Part shown: positions 10,690-21,326 of the stretch, in pieces
How positions within the stretch are numbered: position 1 is the stretch's first letter
Layout: every line of letters starts with the position of its first letter
From: Diphasiastrum complanatum
Lineage: Eukaryota > Streptophyta > Lycopodiopsida > Lycopodiales > Lycopodiaceae
Assembly (NCBI GenBank): GCA_029204225.1
Contig: CM055110.1
Coordinates: 32,484,299-32,548,298 of the forward strand
Length of the DNA stretch: 64,000 nt
Direction: 5' to 3'
Notes under the pieces: model-generated
Seen by the model: only the letters and a program-made list of their open reading frames with translations
Database searches by the model: none
What the model was told of the DNA's origin: nothing
Made by a program: the position numbers and the translations under genes

Positions 10690-12445
10690 AATACCGATTG
10701 AGAATATTGAGTTTGTCACTATCGACTGCTCCATAACAAATGCGTAAGTCCATAGTAGCTCAAATGTATCTTATAACTATGATAAGAGCTTTCCAATGTG
10801 TAAGGCTAGGATTGGTCATAAACTGACTTAAGGTACGGACTGCTAAAGCTATGTCTGATCTAGTACAGATTATTGCGTACATAAGAGATCCTATTATCGA
10901 ATGATAAGGAAACCCACACATCTGCTCCGTCTCTTCGATTGTCTAAGGACATTGGTCTCTCGACAATTTGAGTCCCGGATCTTAGATCGATACTATTGCT
11001 AAAAAGCAGTGTGTCGTCCACATACAAAGTGATAATAATAAAAGAATGATGCACTCTCCGAGATATTAGAATTTGAAGTGCTTGGTTTATAGTCGTGATT
11101 GATAAGAAAGGTGTTGATTCTCTGAAAACCATGCTCTAGTAGATTGCTTCAAGCCATAAAGTGCTATGTGGAGTTTGCATACATGGTTCTTTCTGCCTTC
11201 GATAATATAACCTTTAGGCTATATCATGAAGATATCTTCTTCGATAACTCCATTAAGATAGGTTGCTTGTACATCCATTTGATGTATCTCTAGATCGGCT
11301 ACAACAACAAATAAAAATAGAAGTCTGATCGATAAATTCTTTACTACTGAACTGAAAGTCTCAATGTAGTTGACATTATGTATCTGCGAAAATACTCTCG
11401 CAACAAGTCGAGCTTTTCTTTGATTGATCCTTCCATCAGCCTTGTATTTGATTTTGAATATCCATTTGCAATCAACTACATTTGGGCCTGACAGACAATT
11501 CGACAATAGTCCAAGTCTGGTTCTTGATGAGAGATGAATATTTTGTATCCATAGCTTCTTTCCAAAGATTGAAATTGGGCTGACTAAGTGCCTCTTCGAC
11601 AGTAGTCGGCTCTTGAACAAGATAAGTTGTAGATTCGTCGATATACCTTATAGGTGGTCTGCGATCTCTTGTTGACCTTCTAGGAGATGGAGTGAAGTTG
11701 ATTATTTTCATTTTGTTGTAGTTGTTGAGCTGCAACATCTTCTTCAGATTTGTTGCTGATAAGTTGTTCTTGTAAAGTAGATGAGCTAGTATAAGTCGAC
11801 TTGGGAACATAAATGTTCAATATTCTGGGAATGTCATATAGGTCCAACTATATGAGCTTTACTCTTTCCTTTGAGGTCGATGAACTGATCTTCAATGAAG
11901 ACGATATCCCAACTTGTGAATATCTTCGACTCGACAAGATCATACAACTTATAAGCTTTATCTATAGTAGTGTAACTGATGAAAATTAATTTGATACTAT
12001 GGAGGTCGAGCTTCTTCTTGATATCTGGCAGTATCTGGGCATAAGCGATACATCCAAAAATGCATAGGTTTGATGATGATGGTTTGGAGCCTGTCCAAAC
12101 TTCCTAAGGCATTTTGTTTGAGAGACCTTTATCTGGACATCTATTCTGGATATAGCTGCAATGGAAACATCTTCAGCTCATAAGACTTTCACAAGTGTCG
12201 CATAAGCAAGCATACACTTGGCCGATTCGACTAAGGTTCTGTTCTTTCTCTAAGCTAGTCCATTCGACTGAGGCGGATAGGAGGTAATGAACTGTTGCTC
12301 AATGTTGTTGTTAAGGTAGTACTCCTTGAATTTGGTAGTGTAGTCTCCCCCACTGTTGGACCTCAGTGCTTTAATTTTCTTAGCAGTTTCCATTTTTGCA
12401 TGCTCCTTAAATTGTCGAAGATTTTGAAAGCCTTCGATTGCTGCT
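10690..12445 (-). pseudogene. Ty1/copia element E (minus): integrase, RT and start of RNase H
   Basis: Reading down from 12445, integrase core text (KQQSKAFKIFDNLRSM, then RKNRTLVESAKCMLAYA) is followed by a linker (SPRRSTRDRRPPIRYIDE) and the pre-RT motif EEALSQPNFNLWKEAMDTKY. RT follows with CKWIFKIKYKADGRINQRKA and MDVQATYLNG, then the YVDD motif (LYVDDTLLFSN) at 11013-11024. RNase H begins (LAVRTLSQFMTNPSLTHWKA) and is lost below about 10690. Frames change several times. No LTR of this copy was found: the integrase end abuts a D-family LTR remnant at about 12447, so that LTR or its element probably interrupted E. Confidence 0.85.
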
Positions 12446-12446
12446 T

Positions 12447-13286
12447 AACCATAACTATAGGGGGATGCGGGTTGTGACTCAAAGCGAGCTCCAACCAAGT
12501 CTCAGCTCCTCTTGCTAGAACGTCATCCTGGACTCGTCTTTGCATGCCAGTGCCTTGGAGACTATGGTCAGTAACACACTTGAAATGTAACCTTCTCATA
12601 TTTTTTAATAAAGTGGGATTTTTCTCAAACTAACTCTAATTACCTTCTAGGTTTCAATGTTTGATAAAGGTGCCAGTTATAAGGCTGCTTCAAATCTTTT
12701 TGATCTGGCACATAGCTGAGGGTCATATCCCAAGACGCCAGCAGTATGTCGTCGGGACCATTCGGTCCAGAAACTGGTTGTCGTCATATCTGTCATGGCT
12801 TATGGTCCTGAGTGTTCCTTGCATGAATGTGAATTGGTTGAACTCTTGGGAAACGGACTCTAACCTGTTGGCTAAGTTGGTTGGCTTGCTTGGGTGGAAG
12901 TTACCTATTTATGGTTGTCTAGTCTGGCATGGTGCCAGGTTGGCTTCTACTACTCGTGACAAAGCTTTGAGTTGGTTAAGTTTGATGTAAGTTAGAAAAC
13001 TTGCTTGGAATGAATATTACTCATTTGTAATGAAGCTTCGAGTTGGTTGAGTTTGATGTAAGTCAGGCGGCTTGCTTGGAGAAAAGTTACCCATGTCGCT
13101 CGGGACCCCCAATCTGGCATGGCGCTAGGTTGGATCTCAACATTGGTGCCAGACCTTTGAGTTGGTTAAGTCTGATAATTGTTGGAGAGTTGGCTACTTG
13201 TATGTCGAGTGGGTTCGGATAACAACTGTTGAAAGTCGAGAAGCTAAGTTGTGGTCCCCGGCTCCATTTGGAATGCCTGCACTACA
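12447..13286 (+). repeat. Older, truncated D-family LTR
   Basis: This segment aligns along its length with 13661-14493 of the following LTR (shared start ctatagg...gtgcgggttg, shared AATAAA context near 12606, shared 3' end tgcctgcactaca). It is clearly more diverged than the other D LTRs and lacks the GGCGCC-rich 5' third. Its 3' terminal CA directly abuts the TG of the next LTR, so two LTRs lie head to tail. Confidence 0.75.
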
Positions 13287-14493
13287 TGTTGTAAAGCTAC
13301 CTTTACAAGCTTTACATCCGGCGCCATCGGTGCCAGCTATGTCCCCGGCGCCACCAGCGCCCCTGCTGCTCCCGACGCCAACGGCGCCGACGCCGCTCCC
13401 GACGCCACTGTGACCAGAATCCAGCCGGCGCCAAGTTCCTATGGCTGAAAATCTTTGATCGGTTCTAGCGAAGTCCAGAGAGCTCAGATCGATGTGCAAT
13501 CACCTCACACGATCTAGGCATGATTAAAGGAAGCCTGAGGATCAATAAAATCTAGGGAGAGAAAATGACTTTCTAGAAAGAGAAAATCCTAGAGAGAGAA
13601 AAACGTGCTTTACCAGCTTGGATAGAGTGCTTGGTATGAGGGGGGGTGCCGAATCACACCAATACTATAGGAGAGTGCGGGTTGCGACTCAGGACGAGCT
13701 CCAACCAAGTCTCAGTCTCCCTTGCTGGAATGTTGTCATGGCTCTCGCCTTGGCATGCTAGCGCCCCGAAGACTAGGGTCGGTCACACACATGAAATGTA
13801 ACTTCTCAGATTTATCAATAAAGTGGGATTTTCCTCAAACTGACTCTGATTACCTTCTGGGTTTCAGTGTTCGGTAAAAGCGCCAGTTGTAAGGCCGCTT
13901 TCAAAATTTTTAACTTGGCACATAACTGAGGGTCGTATCTCGGGACGCCAGCGGTATGCCGTCGGGACCATTTGGTCCAGGAACTGGTTGTTTCCATATC
14001 TGTCGCGGCTTGTGGTTTTGAGTGTTCCTTGCATGAACGTGAATGGGTTAAGCTCTTGGGGAACGGGCTCTAACCTGTCGGCTGAGTTGGATGGCTTGCT
14101 TGGGTGGATGTTACCTGTTTATGGCTGTCCAGTCTGGCGTGGCGCCAGGTTGGCTTCCAGCGCTCGTGACGAAGCTTTCAGTTGGTTAAGTCTGATGTAA
14201 GTCAGACCGCTTGCTTGGAATGGATGTTACTCGTTTGTAACGAAGCTTCGAGTTGGTTAAGTTTGATGTATGTCGGGCAGCTTGCTTGGAGGGAAGTCAC
14301 CCACATCGGGACCCCCGATCTGGCATGGCGCCAGGTTGGATCTCAATGTTGGTTTTCGGAACTTCAAGTTGGTTAAGTCTGATCGTTGTTGGCAAGTTGG
14401 CTGCTTGTATGTCAAGTGGGTTTGGATGGCAAGAGTTGAAGGCTGGGAAGCTAAGTCGTGGTTCCTGGCTCCCTTTGGGATGCCTGCGCTACA
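13287..14493 (+). repeat. D-family LTR (about 1.2 kb), followed by a PBS
   Basis: It begins TGTTGTAAAG and ends GCGCTACA, immediately upstream of a tRNA-Met-type primer binding site. Reverse copies of the same LTR bound the minus-strand element at 50266-51508 and 53984-55227, which fixes both ends. The first 150 bp are rich in GGCGCC. An AATAAA is at 13817-13822. Compared with the minus copies it has a single copy, not two, of a segment containing the palindrome-like ggaccatttggtcc (near 13967). Confidence 0.88.
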
Positions 14494-14495
14494 TG

Positions 14496-14507
14496 TGGTA
14501 TCAGAGT
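14496..14507 (+). other. Primer binding site of the D element
   Basis: tggtatcagag(t/c) begins 2 bp after the LTR end. This is complementary to the 3' end of plant initiator tRNA-Met and is the usual minus-strand priming site of plant copia elements. The minus copy at 53970-53981 has the same site. Confidence 0.8.
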
Positions 14508-16634
14508 CGACTGGCCAGTCAGCTATGCGGATCTCACAGAAATGGCCACGGTTTGGGGTTCATCAAGACAACTGTTGTGCAAGGTGCTGCCCACAGTGTA
14601 AGCATGGGTGCGTCCACGGTTGGGGTGGTTGGCAGGACGGGGGCTTGATGAGTCAAAGTGCTGCCCTTGAGGTGTAAGCACGGTCAGTTTCCGCGGTTCG
14701 GGCCTGGCGCCGTCTGCACATAGGACAAATGAGGCAATGTGCTGCCATAAGGTTGGTGGAAGCACGGTCTGTGCCTTGCGGGGTGCAGGGTGACATATTC
14801 GCGATGGCCACCATTCGTTTAGCTATAAGGGCTATCGACCAAATTTGGTGGGGGCATTACTGAGGCAATGTGCTGTCTAACGGTGAAAGCACAGGTGCGT
14901 CCACGATTTGGGTGGTATGCTGCCGATCGTTTAGCTATAAGGGCTATCGACTAAATTTGGTGGGGGCGTTCCTGAGGCAATGTGCTGCCTAACGGTGAAA
15001 GCACGGGTGCGTCCACGGGGGTGGTATATTCAAGGATAGCTGCCATTCGTTTAGCTATAAGGGCTATCGACCAAATTTGGTGGGGGCATTACTGAGGCAA
15101 TGTGCTGTCTAATGGTGAAAGCACGGGTGCGTCCACGATTGGGGGGTACGCTGCCGATCGTTTAGCTATAAGGGCTATCGACTAGATTTGGTGGGGGCGT
15201 TACTGAGGCAATGTGCTGCCTGACGGTGAAAGCACGGGGGCGTCCACGGGGGTGGTATATTCAAGGATAGCTGCCGATCGTTTAGTTATAAGGGCTATCG
15301 ACCAAAAAGTGGTGGGGCGTGACTGAGGCAATGTGCTGCTTAATGGTGAAGGCACGGATGGTTGGAGGGGTGTCCTATGTGGGCTGATTCTGTGATCGAT
15401 TTGTATGGGCACGGCCAGGCAAAGGTCCGTTGGCAGGACCATCTCAAAGGGGGACCTTGTCTTTGTTACTTGTTAGTAAACCTGCCTGAGTGTCTTACTT
15501 GTATGTATTCGTGGTGAGTCTTAGTACTCGTGCTTTGCCTGGTTTGCATGATTGCTTATGATACAAGGAGCTGATGGCTCGAGAAGGAACCTTTTCTTTT
15601 GAAGGCTGATACCTTCAAACAAAGAGGACTACAGAATCTGTGGAGCAGATTTGCAGTTCAAGTACTCACACGTGAACGACAACGAAACGACTCAATGTTT
15701 GCAAAGGATGGATGGCTAGCCTGTTTCTTGGGTTAGTTTCATTTGCGACAACGTCCACCAGACGCAAGCAGGAAGTCAAAAGTTGGAAAGGGCAATTTCA
15801 GGGGAGATCTTCTATGGAGCAGTTGGTCTTCATTTTGGGACGGCCACCTTCGGAACTGAAACTCACTGAGCATGAGTGATATCCAGTATCAGTTGGGTTT
15901 TTCCTCAAAGGGGAAAAGACTAGGATCCTCTTCAGAGATTGGCAACAAGTTGGATCGAGCCATAATCCTAGCAGATGGGAAGCAAAGTGTTGGAAAGGCT
16001 TTTTGTCCGAAGAACTCTACTCTAAGTCCGATCAGCTGATTTTATAAGTGGAGGGGAACTATCACACACACCTCTCTCTTGGGGCAAATTTTGAATGAAA
16101 GTTGATAAAAATGGGGGCAAATTCAAGGTGACCTAGCCATACTCACACGAGAAGACTGACGAACTTTGGGCCTAATAAGTTGACAGGTTTTTGTTGTGGA
16201 AAGGAAAGTTTGTTATAGGCTTTCTCTGGACCAGCAATGATGAGGAAACATATGAGTACGCTGGCTTGTGTTACGTGTAAGGCAGCTGATCAATGAAGGA
16301 ACTGTGAAAGTTGAGTCTTGCATGAGAGACTTGGTATTTCGAACGAACGCTAAGGGACAGTTCGCATTGAGATCGGACTAGTGCAAACTCTGGGTGCATG
16401 TGTCTGATTCAAAGAGAGCTATTTGAAGCCAAGCTCGATGTACACTTCTTGTTTTGACTGTGAGGCAACTGACCAGTGATGGAATTGTGAAAGTCAAGTT
16501 TTGCGCGACGGACATGGTACTTCAAACAAATGCGAAGAGATAGTTCGGATGCGGATCAAACTGGTGCGACCCTTTGGCTTTCCACGAGGTCAGTGGTTAC
16601 ATTTGGGCTGATTCAAAGAGCTACTTCAAGCTAA
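14508..16634 (+). mobile_element. D-element leader (non-coding)
   Basis: About 2.1 kb separate the PBS from the gag start, with no long reading frame. The leader is colinear with the reverse copy at about 52270-53970. It contains the tandem array at 14810-15345. Below the array it is unique-looking and moderately GC-rich. Such a long untranslated leader is large for a copia element. Confidence 0.7.
14560..15360 (+). repeat. Dimeric tandem array in the D leader
   Basis: The motif agctataagggctatcga recurs at 14821, 14933, 15053, 15164 and, with one change (agttata), at 15284. The spacings are 112, 120, 111 and 120 bp, so the real unit is a dimer of about 231 bp. A companion motif (gaggcaatgtgctg followed by gtgaaagcacggg) recurs with it, and diverged single copies extend upstream to about 14560. 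The reverse-strand D element carries only about one unit at 53500-53600. Confidence 0.85.
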
Positions 16635-17495
16635 GTGAGAGGTGCATTGCAGAGTACTCAATCTTTGCCTACCTTAAAGAGCCAAGATGGAAAAGTATCA
16701 AGATCAGGCTGGGACAAGGAGAGAAATCAAGGTGCAGAAGCAACAAGACATGGAGTGGACCATAAAGTGGGCAATCAAACGACAATCCTCGACTCATCAG
16801 GATCTAATTTCTTAGCATGGAAAGTTAAGACCTCGTTGATACTAAAGGGAAAAGGATTATTTCCTTGGGTAGATGGCAACAAGGAGATGCCTACAACTAC
16901 AAGCAAGGAGCTACGTGAATGGAGGGAGAAGAATGACAAGGCAATAGTCGTGTTATCTTCATCCATCGAGGATAGCCTAACTCTTGATCTGGCTACAATC
17001 TCTAAAGCGAAAGAGATGTGGAATATATTCCTCACAAGATTTCAGATGAAATCATGCAGTCAGATCATGTTGCTCGAAGATCAACTGACAAACTTACAGT
17101 GGGATGGTAAAGACCTCACTTCCCTCATTAGGAAGATGAAGGATCTATTTCCTTCACTACACAACTCTGGAACAGAAAATACAGTATCAGTAGAGAAGCA
17201 GCTCACTTATCTGTTGAGAGCTTTACTAAGATCCTTCCAGATAACCAGAATGCTGCTAGCAAAAGATCCTACTATGACACTCGAAAAGGTTGTTGTCGAT
17301 ATTCGAAAAGAAGTTGAAGCTCGAGAGCACCTTGATCACAAGGATGCTTCTGACCAAGCCCTATACAGCAACAAGGAGAAGACAAAGAAGCAATTCAAGC
17401 CTAAGAGGGAGTCAGATCGGAAGCAGGATCGAGATCAGCAAGCAAAAGGAGCCAGCAAAGGCAAATGGAAGAACAAAGGAAGGTCGAAACAGTAG
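16635..17495 (+). pseudogene. B/D-family copia gag (copy B1)
   Basis: A 286-codon open frame. Its first about 47 residues (to DHKVGNQT) are also present in the minus D element at 52088-52279. Thereafter it has the copia gag pattern: SGSNFLAWKVKTSLILKGKG, WNIFLTRFQM, MLLEDQLTNLQWDGKDL, and a basic Lys/Arg-rich tail (KGKWKNKGRSKQ). Gag would form the particle around element RNA. The frame ends in TAG at 17493, but the same frame resumes at once with zinc knuckles, so one codon separates it from pol. The minus D element confirms the start region, as its open frame begins at the same ATG. Confidence 0.85.
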
Positions 17496-18446
17496 AGTGG
17501 AGACAAGCAGACATGCGTGAGATGCAAACGTGAAGGACATACTGTCGATTCGTGTTGGCTCAATCCAAAAATTGAGTGTATCCATTGTCATAAAAAGGGT
17601 CATGCAGCCATGGACTACCACCAGAACCCAAGAAAACAACAAGCTCAAAGCAGGCAGGAGAACAATAATAGTTCGTCCTATGTCGAGGAGCTAGAGATCT
17701 CAAAGATGGGCGAACAAAGATCAAATCACAAAAATTCGACCGCCTACATCTATGCATACATGTGTGCAGTATCAACACCTGACACACAGGAGGTAATTCT
17801 TGATTCAGGAGCTACCTCACACTTCATTACATCAAGACGGATCATGTCTGATTTTCGAAGTGCAGATCCATCAAGATTTATCATTCTTGGAGATGGATCA
17901 AAGCATCAAGTGAATGGTATTGGTTCACTATGGCTCAACACTAACGGTACAGAAAGACGACTCGAAGATGTTCTGTTCGTGCCTACGCTGCAGCAGGACT
18001 TGCTACCAGTGGCAATAATAGCTGATGCAGGGATGCGTGTAACGTTCTCAGACGAAGCACGCAACGTTGTTGATGTAAGTACTAGTACACTTATCACTCA
18101 AGGTAGAAGAAAAGCCAACCTGTATCACTTCAAGGTACGCCTACCTGCAGATCAAGTGCATCAAACTCATCATGATTCGCCAGATACTCTATGGCACAAG
18201 AGACTATGCCATATGAATTCAATGGCACTATATCAAGCAAGCCATCATGGAGCAATCACAGGGGTGAGCATCTCGAATGCAACCAGTTCGATGACCTGTG
18301 ATGCATGTATGAAGGGTAAGATGTCATGTACTTCTTTTGTCAAAGACTCCTACAGAACTACAAAGATTCTGGAGCTTGTACATTCAGACATCTGTGGACC
18401 TTTCAGCATGATCTCAGTAGGAGGCTTAAAGTATTATATACTCTAA
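17496..18446 (+). pseudogene. Copia copy B1: zinc knuckles, protease, pre-integrase
   Basis: In the same frame as gag, a CCHC knuckle (CVRCKREGHTVDSC) is followed by a second (CIHCHKKGHAAMDY) whose last cysteine is tyrosine. The aspartic protease signature is VILDSGATSHFI, then LEDVLFVPTLQQDLLPV, the pre-integrase motif LWHKRLCHMNSMALYQ, and CDACMKGKM with the integrase start LVHSDICGPF. It ends abruptly (KYYIL, stop) at 18446, where the catalytic integrase core is deleted. Copy B2 (37842-38821) ends at the identical point. Confidence 0.9.
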
Positions 18447-18903
18447 TGGAAGCTTCCAGGGCATGATGGCCTATTCAAAGGCTCCAAGAGTGTTGTGGGC
18501 TGAAGCAGTAGCTACAGCTGCTTACATTCAGAACATGATAGAAAAATCTGGTGTTCCTCACACGACACCACATGAATTATGGTGGGGTAGAGAACCCAAT
18601 TTCACTCACATCCGAATCTTTGGTTGTGCAGCTTATGCACATGTTCCTGATAAGCTTCGAAAGAAACTTGATGAGAAAGCAGAACAAGGATATCTTGTAG
18701 GATATGACAATCAATCGTCATACTATAGAGTCTATATGCCAGAGACAAACACAATGAAGACAATCAGAGATGTCAAATTTGATGAGAGCAGAACAATGGC
18801 CAATGGTGATCCTGTCAGTTATGAAGTTTTTGCAAGACAGTACTATGATCTACCAACTATGACAGAGGGAGCAGAGGACGAACACTCAGACGAAGATGTT
18901 TGA
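18446..18903 (+). pseudogene. Copia copy B1: integrase C-terminal part
   Basis: Starts directly at the shared deletion junction with sequence that normally lies about 130 residues further on (MMAYSKAPRVLWAEAVATAA). It continues with the conserved HELWWGREPNFTHIRIFGC and the C-terminal GYDNQSSYYRVYMPETN. Copy B2 reads MEAARCMMAYSK here; B1 has lost one base (MEASRA, stop), which splits the frame. The DDE catalytic residues are absent. Confidence 0.88.
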
Positions 18904-19195
18904 GTCGCACCTCATTTGAGTGACGAATCAGACGAAGAAAGATTCGCAAGCTAGACTACTGCTACAATACCTATAAACCAAAATGGTTTCGGACCTAGCA
19001 GAGCAGATAAAGGCAAGAGCATTGCAGTTCTATAAGGATCTCCTAGAAGATCAACAAGAGAACGAAGAGCTCCAACAAGATTTGTGCCAAGCAGCTCAGC
19101 TTCTACATCAAAAGAGTTTTGTGGATTCAGTGGAGAACCACAAACATTCGAAGAAGCAATTGAATGTCCAGAGAAGGACAAATGGATCCAAGCCA

Positions 19196-19862
19196 TGAAT
19201 GAGGAGATGGAATTATGAGGAAGAATCAGGTCTGGACGTTGCAGCCATTAATATACAAGCGAAAGACTGTAAAATGCAAGTGGGTATACAAGTTGAAGTA
19301 TGGACCAAATGGAGATATTTCTAAGTATAAAGCCAGACTTGTAGCGAAGGGATTTTCTTAGAGGTATGTTATTGACTATGCTGAGACCTTCTCTTTTGTC
19401 GTGAAACGTTCATCTCTACGTCTACTGTTTGCATATGCAGCTGCTTATGATCTAAGAATTCACGTCAAGGAGGAGAAAACAACGTTCTTGCATGGTGAGC
19501 TAGATGAAGAGGTCTACATGGATCAACCGCCAAGCTACATTTCAAATTCACTTCCCACTTATGCATGTAGAATGCACAGGAGTATCTATGGTCTGAAGCA
19601 ATCAACGCGAAAATGGTATAATAAGAAAGATTAAGCCCTGAAATCCTTGTGATTCAAGCCACTAATGGCTGATTCCAATGTTTATGTAAGAATTATAGAT
19701 GGGAACATTATCATTGTAGCTGTATATGTGGACGACACTTTGATATTCTACAAAAGTGCAAAACTTATTGCTGAGATGAAGTATGACATCTCAAAACATT
19801 TCGAGATTGTAGAACTGGGAAAGCCAAATGTTATCTTGGCTTACAGGTTGACAAGACTATGA
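19196..19862 (+). pseudogene. Copia copy B1: reverse transcriptase, N-terminal part
   Basis: From about 19250 one frame reads KCKWVYKLKYGPNGDISKYK, VAKGFS, stop, RYVIDYAETF, then EKTTFLHGELDEEVYMDQPP, YGLKQSTRKW and the catalytic YVDDTLIF near 19725. In-frame stops occur at 19359 (TAG), about 19632 and 19650. B2 keeps CAG at the equivalent of 19359, AAA at the second and GGA at the third, so all three are B1-specific point mutations. RT ends at 19862. The remainder of RT and most of RNase H are missing before the 3' end at about 20050. Confidence 0.88.
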
Positions 19863-20410
19863 GGGAGGTAAATTATACCTTCATTAGTCTAGATATACCT
19901 AGAAAATCCTAGAAGATTTCGGGATGCTGAGTTGCAAAAGAACAAATACTCCAATGCTTGCAGGAACAGTCGTGACGAATGAAGACTGTTCGAAGCCTTA
20001 AGAAAAAAGAGAATTGATGCATCTTACACCATATAGGAAGATGATAGGAAGAAACAGAGGAGCAGTCTTGGAGTCATCAAGCTACCATGCTTTAAGAGGG
20101 AGCTGAAGAAACAAAACGTTTCTATTACCAAAGCTTTGCTAGCTTTCTGCTCTTAGTTTGACAAAAAGACACAAAGCAAAAATTTTCACGAACATCCTGA
20201 CGAAAGACACGAATGTGAAATGTTTGTGAAAGAAAAATGTTCGTGATACAACAGGAGAAAGTCAGACGATGTGAAAGTCAAACGACTCGAAGCGACAGAA
20301 AAATCTTCCGGACATCTTTTGACCTTCACGTTCCAAAGGATCATGAAGATCATGCAAGTACCATGAAGTACAAAAAATCCTGATCTGATATGATGACGTC
20401 AGAGGAAGAA
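19863..20410 (+). mobile_element. Copia copy B1: 3' pol tail and 3' untranslated region
   Basis: Shared with B2 apart from an internal deletion: near 20050 the sequence jumps from the RT connection region straight to the pol C-terminus (SSLGVIKLP, then FKRELKKQN). The 3' UTR has an inverted pair CACGAACAT (20187) and ATGTTCGTG (20237). A short purine run (agaggaagaa, 20401-20410) precedes the LTR and is the likely polypurine tract. Confidence 0.75.
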
Positions 20411-20922
20411 TGTTAGGACAGGCCTAATCCACCTCTCTTGTAATCCATGATTAGTGATAGATTGTTTCATATATCTAATCAGATATGCTACTCTGAATGT
20501 AAGCAATTACTAGATGTCTAAAATACATACAGTAGTAGATAGAAAATATACAGAATAGAAGTCCGCCTGTGAGCGAGACAATTTTGTAAGCAGAATCTAA
20601 AGAGATCCAAGAAGTCTACTAGTAAGCGAGACACTACTCGTGAGAGAACACTATTCTCTCTCACGCCAATGCATTGTGTGGGTCTGTCATACAACCCTCG
20701 AAATCAAGAGGATCAATAGATGATACTATAGCTATTACGCACATATCACTCTCAATTTTGTTTGATCTTGAATGAACTACTATCTGCTATCGCATGTGTA
20801 TCTCACTCACTTGTTTTATCAATTTCGCATACTGGTTCAGTTTTGTTGAATGTTGTATTAATCTATAACGTAGATCAACATTGCCTGTCTACTTTCTGGA
20901 GGATTGTAGGAATGATATAGCA
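20411..20922 (+). repeat. 512-bp LTR of family B (copy B1)
   Basis: Starts TGTTAGGACA after the purine tract and ends ATATAGCA. The homologous LTR at 41289-41800 is also 512 bp, and the two loci diverge exactly after the terminal CA, which fixes the boundary. The LTR is unrelated to the 1.2-kb D LTR found upstream of this gag-pol. Confidence 0.82.
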
Positions 20923-21326
20923 TACAGGATCTTACACCATACAGGAAGCTGATTGGATCGCTGATGTACCTTGTAGATAACACACGTCCTGACATTGCTT
21001 ATGTCGTGTTCAAGATAAGCCAATTCTATACGAATCCAAGCTCAACTCATTGAAAGATTGCGAAACAAATTTTGCAATACCTTCAATTAACGAAAGATTT
21101 TTTTTTTGTGTTATTCTCGTGATGCAAGGTTCCAGATGCATTCCTACAGTGATGCTAGCTGGGCATCTCTCAAGGACGACTGCAAAACTGTCTCAGGAGG
21201 ATAAACCATCACGTCAGGAGCAGCCATTCTCTGGTTCAGCAAGAAGCAAACCATTGTGAATCAGTCATCCTACGAAGTAGAGTACATTGCAGCAGCAAAG
21301 ATGGCTAATGAAATCATTTGGCATGT
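20923..21326 (+). pseudogene. Displaced B-family RT/RNase H fragment
   Basis: Matches B2 at about 40300-40705: TYRKLIGSLMYLVDNTRPDI-like text (cttacaccatacaggaagct), then HIS-type RNase H text ending at the codons for AKMANEIIW. This is precisely part of what is missing from the B1 pol, yet it lies after the B1 LTR. A run of T interrupts it at about 21101, as in B2 (40469). At 21326 it joins sequence that in B2 lies beyond the 3' LTR (41878). Confidence 0.8.

Noticed and set aside
13162-13499. Gly/Ala-rich and Pro-rich open frames over the LTR start
   Set aside because: They are readings of the GGCGCC-rich LTR edge on both strands and recur in every D LTR; no independent protein evidence.
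14496-14507. tRNA-Met gene suggested by the match
   Set aside because: Only the 12-base primer-complementary segment is present; no cloverleaf surrounds any of the PBS sites.
13988-14677. Overlapping open frames of 70-135 codons inside the D LTR and leader
   Set aside because: They cross the LTR end and the PBS and are present in all LTR copies as chance frames in GC-richer DNA.
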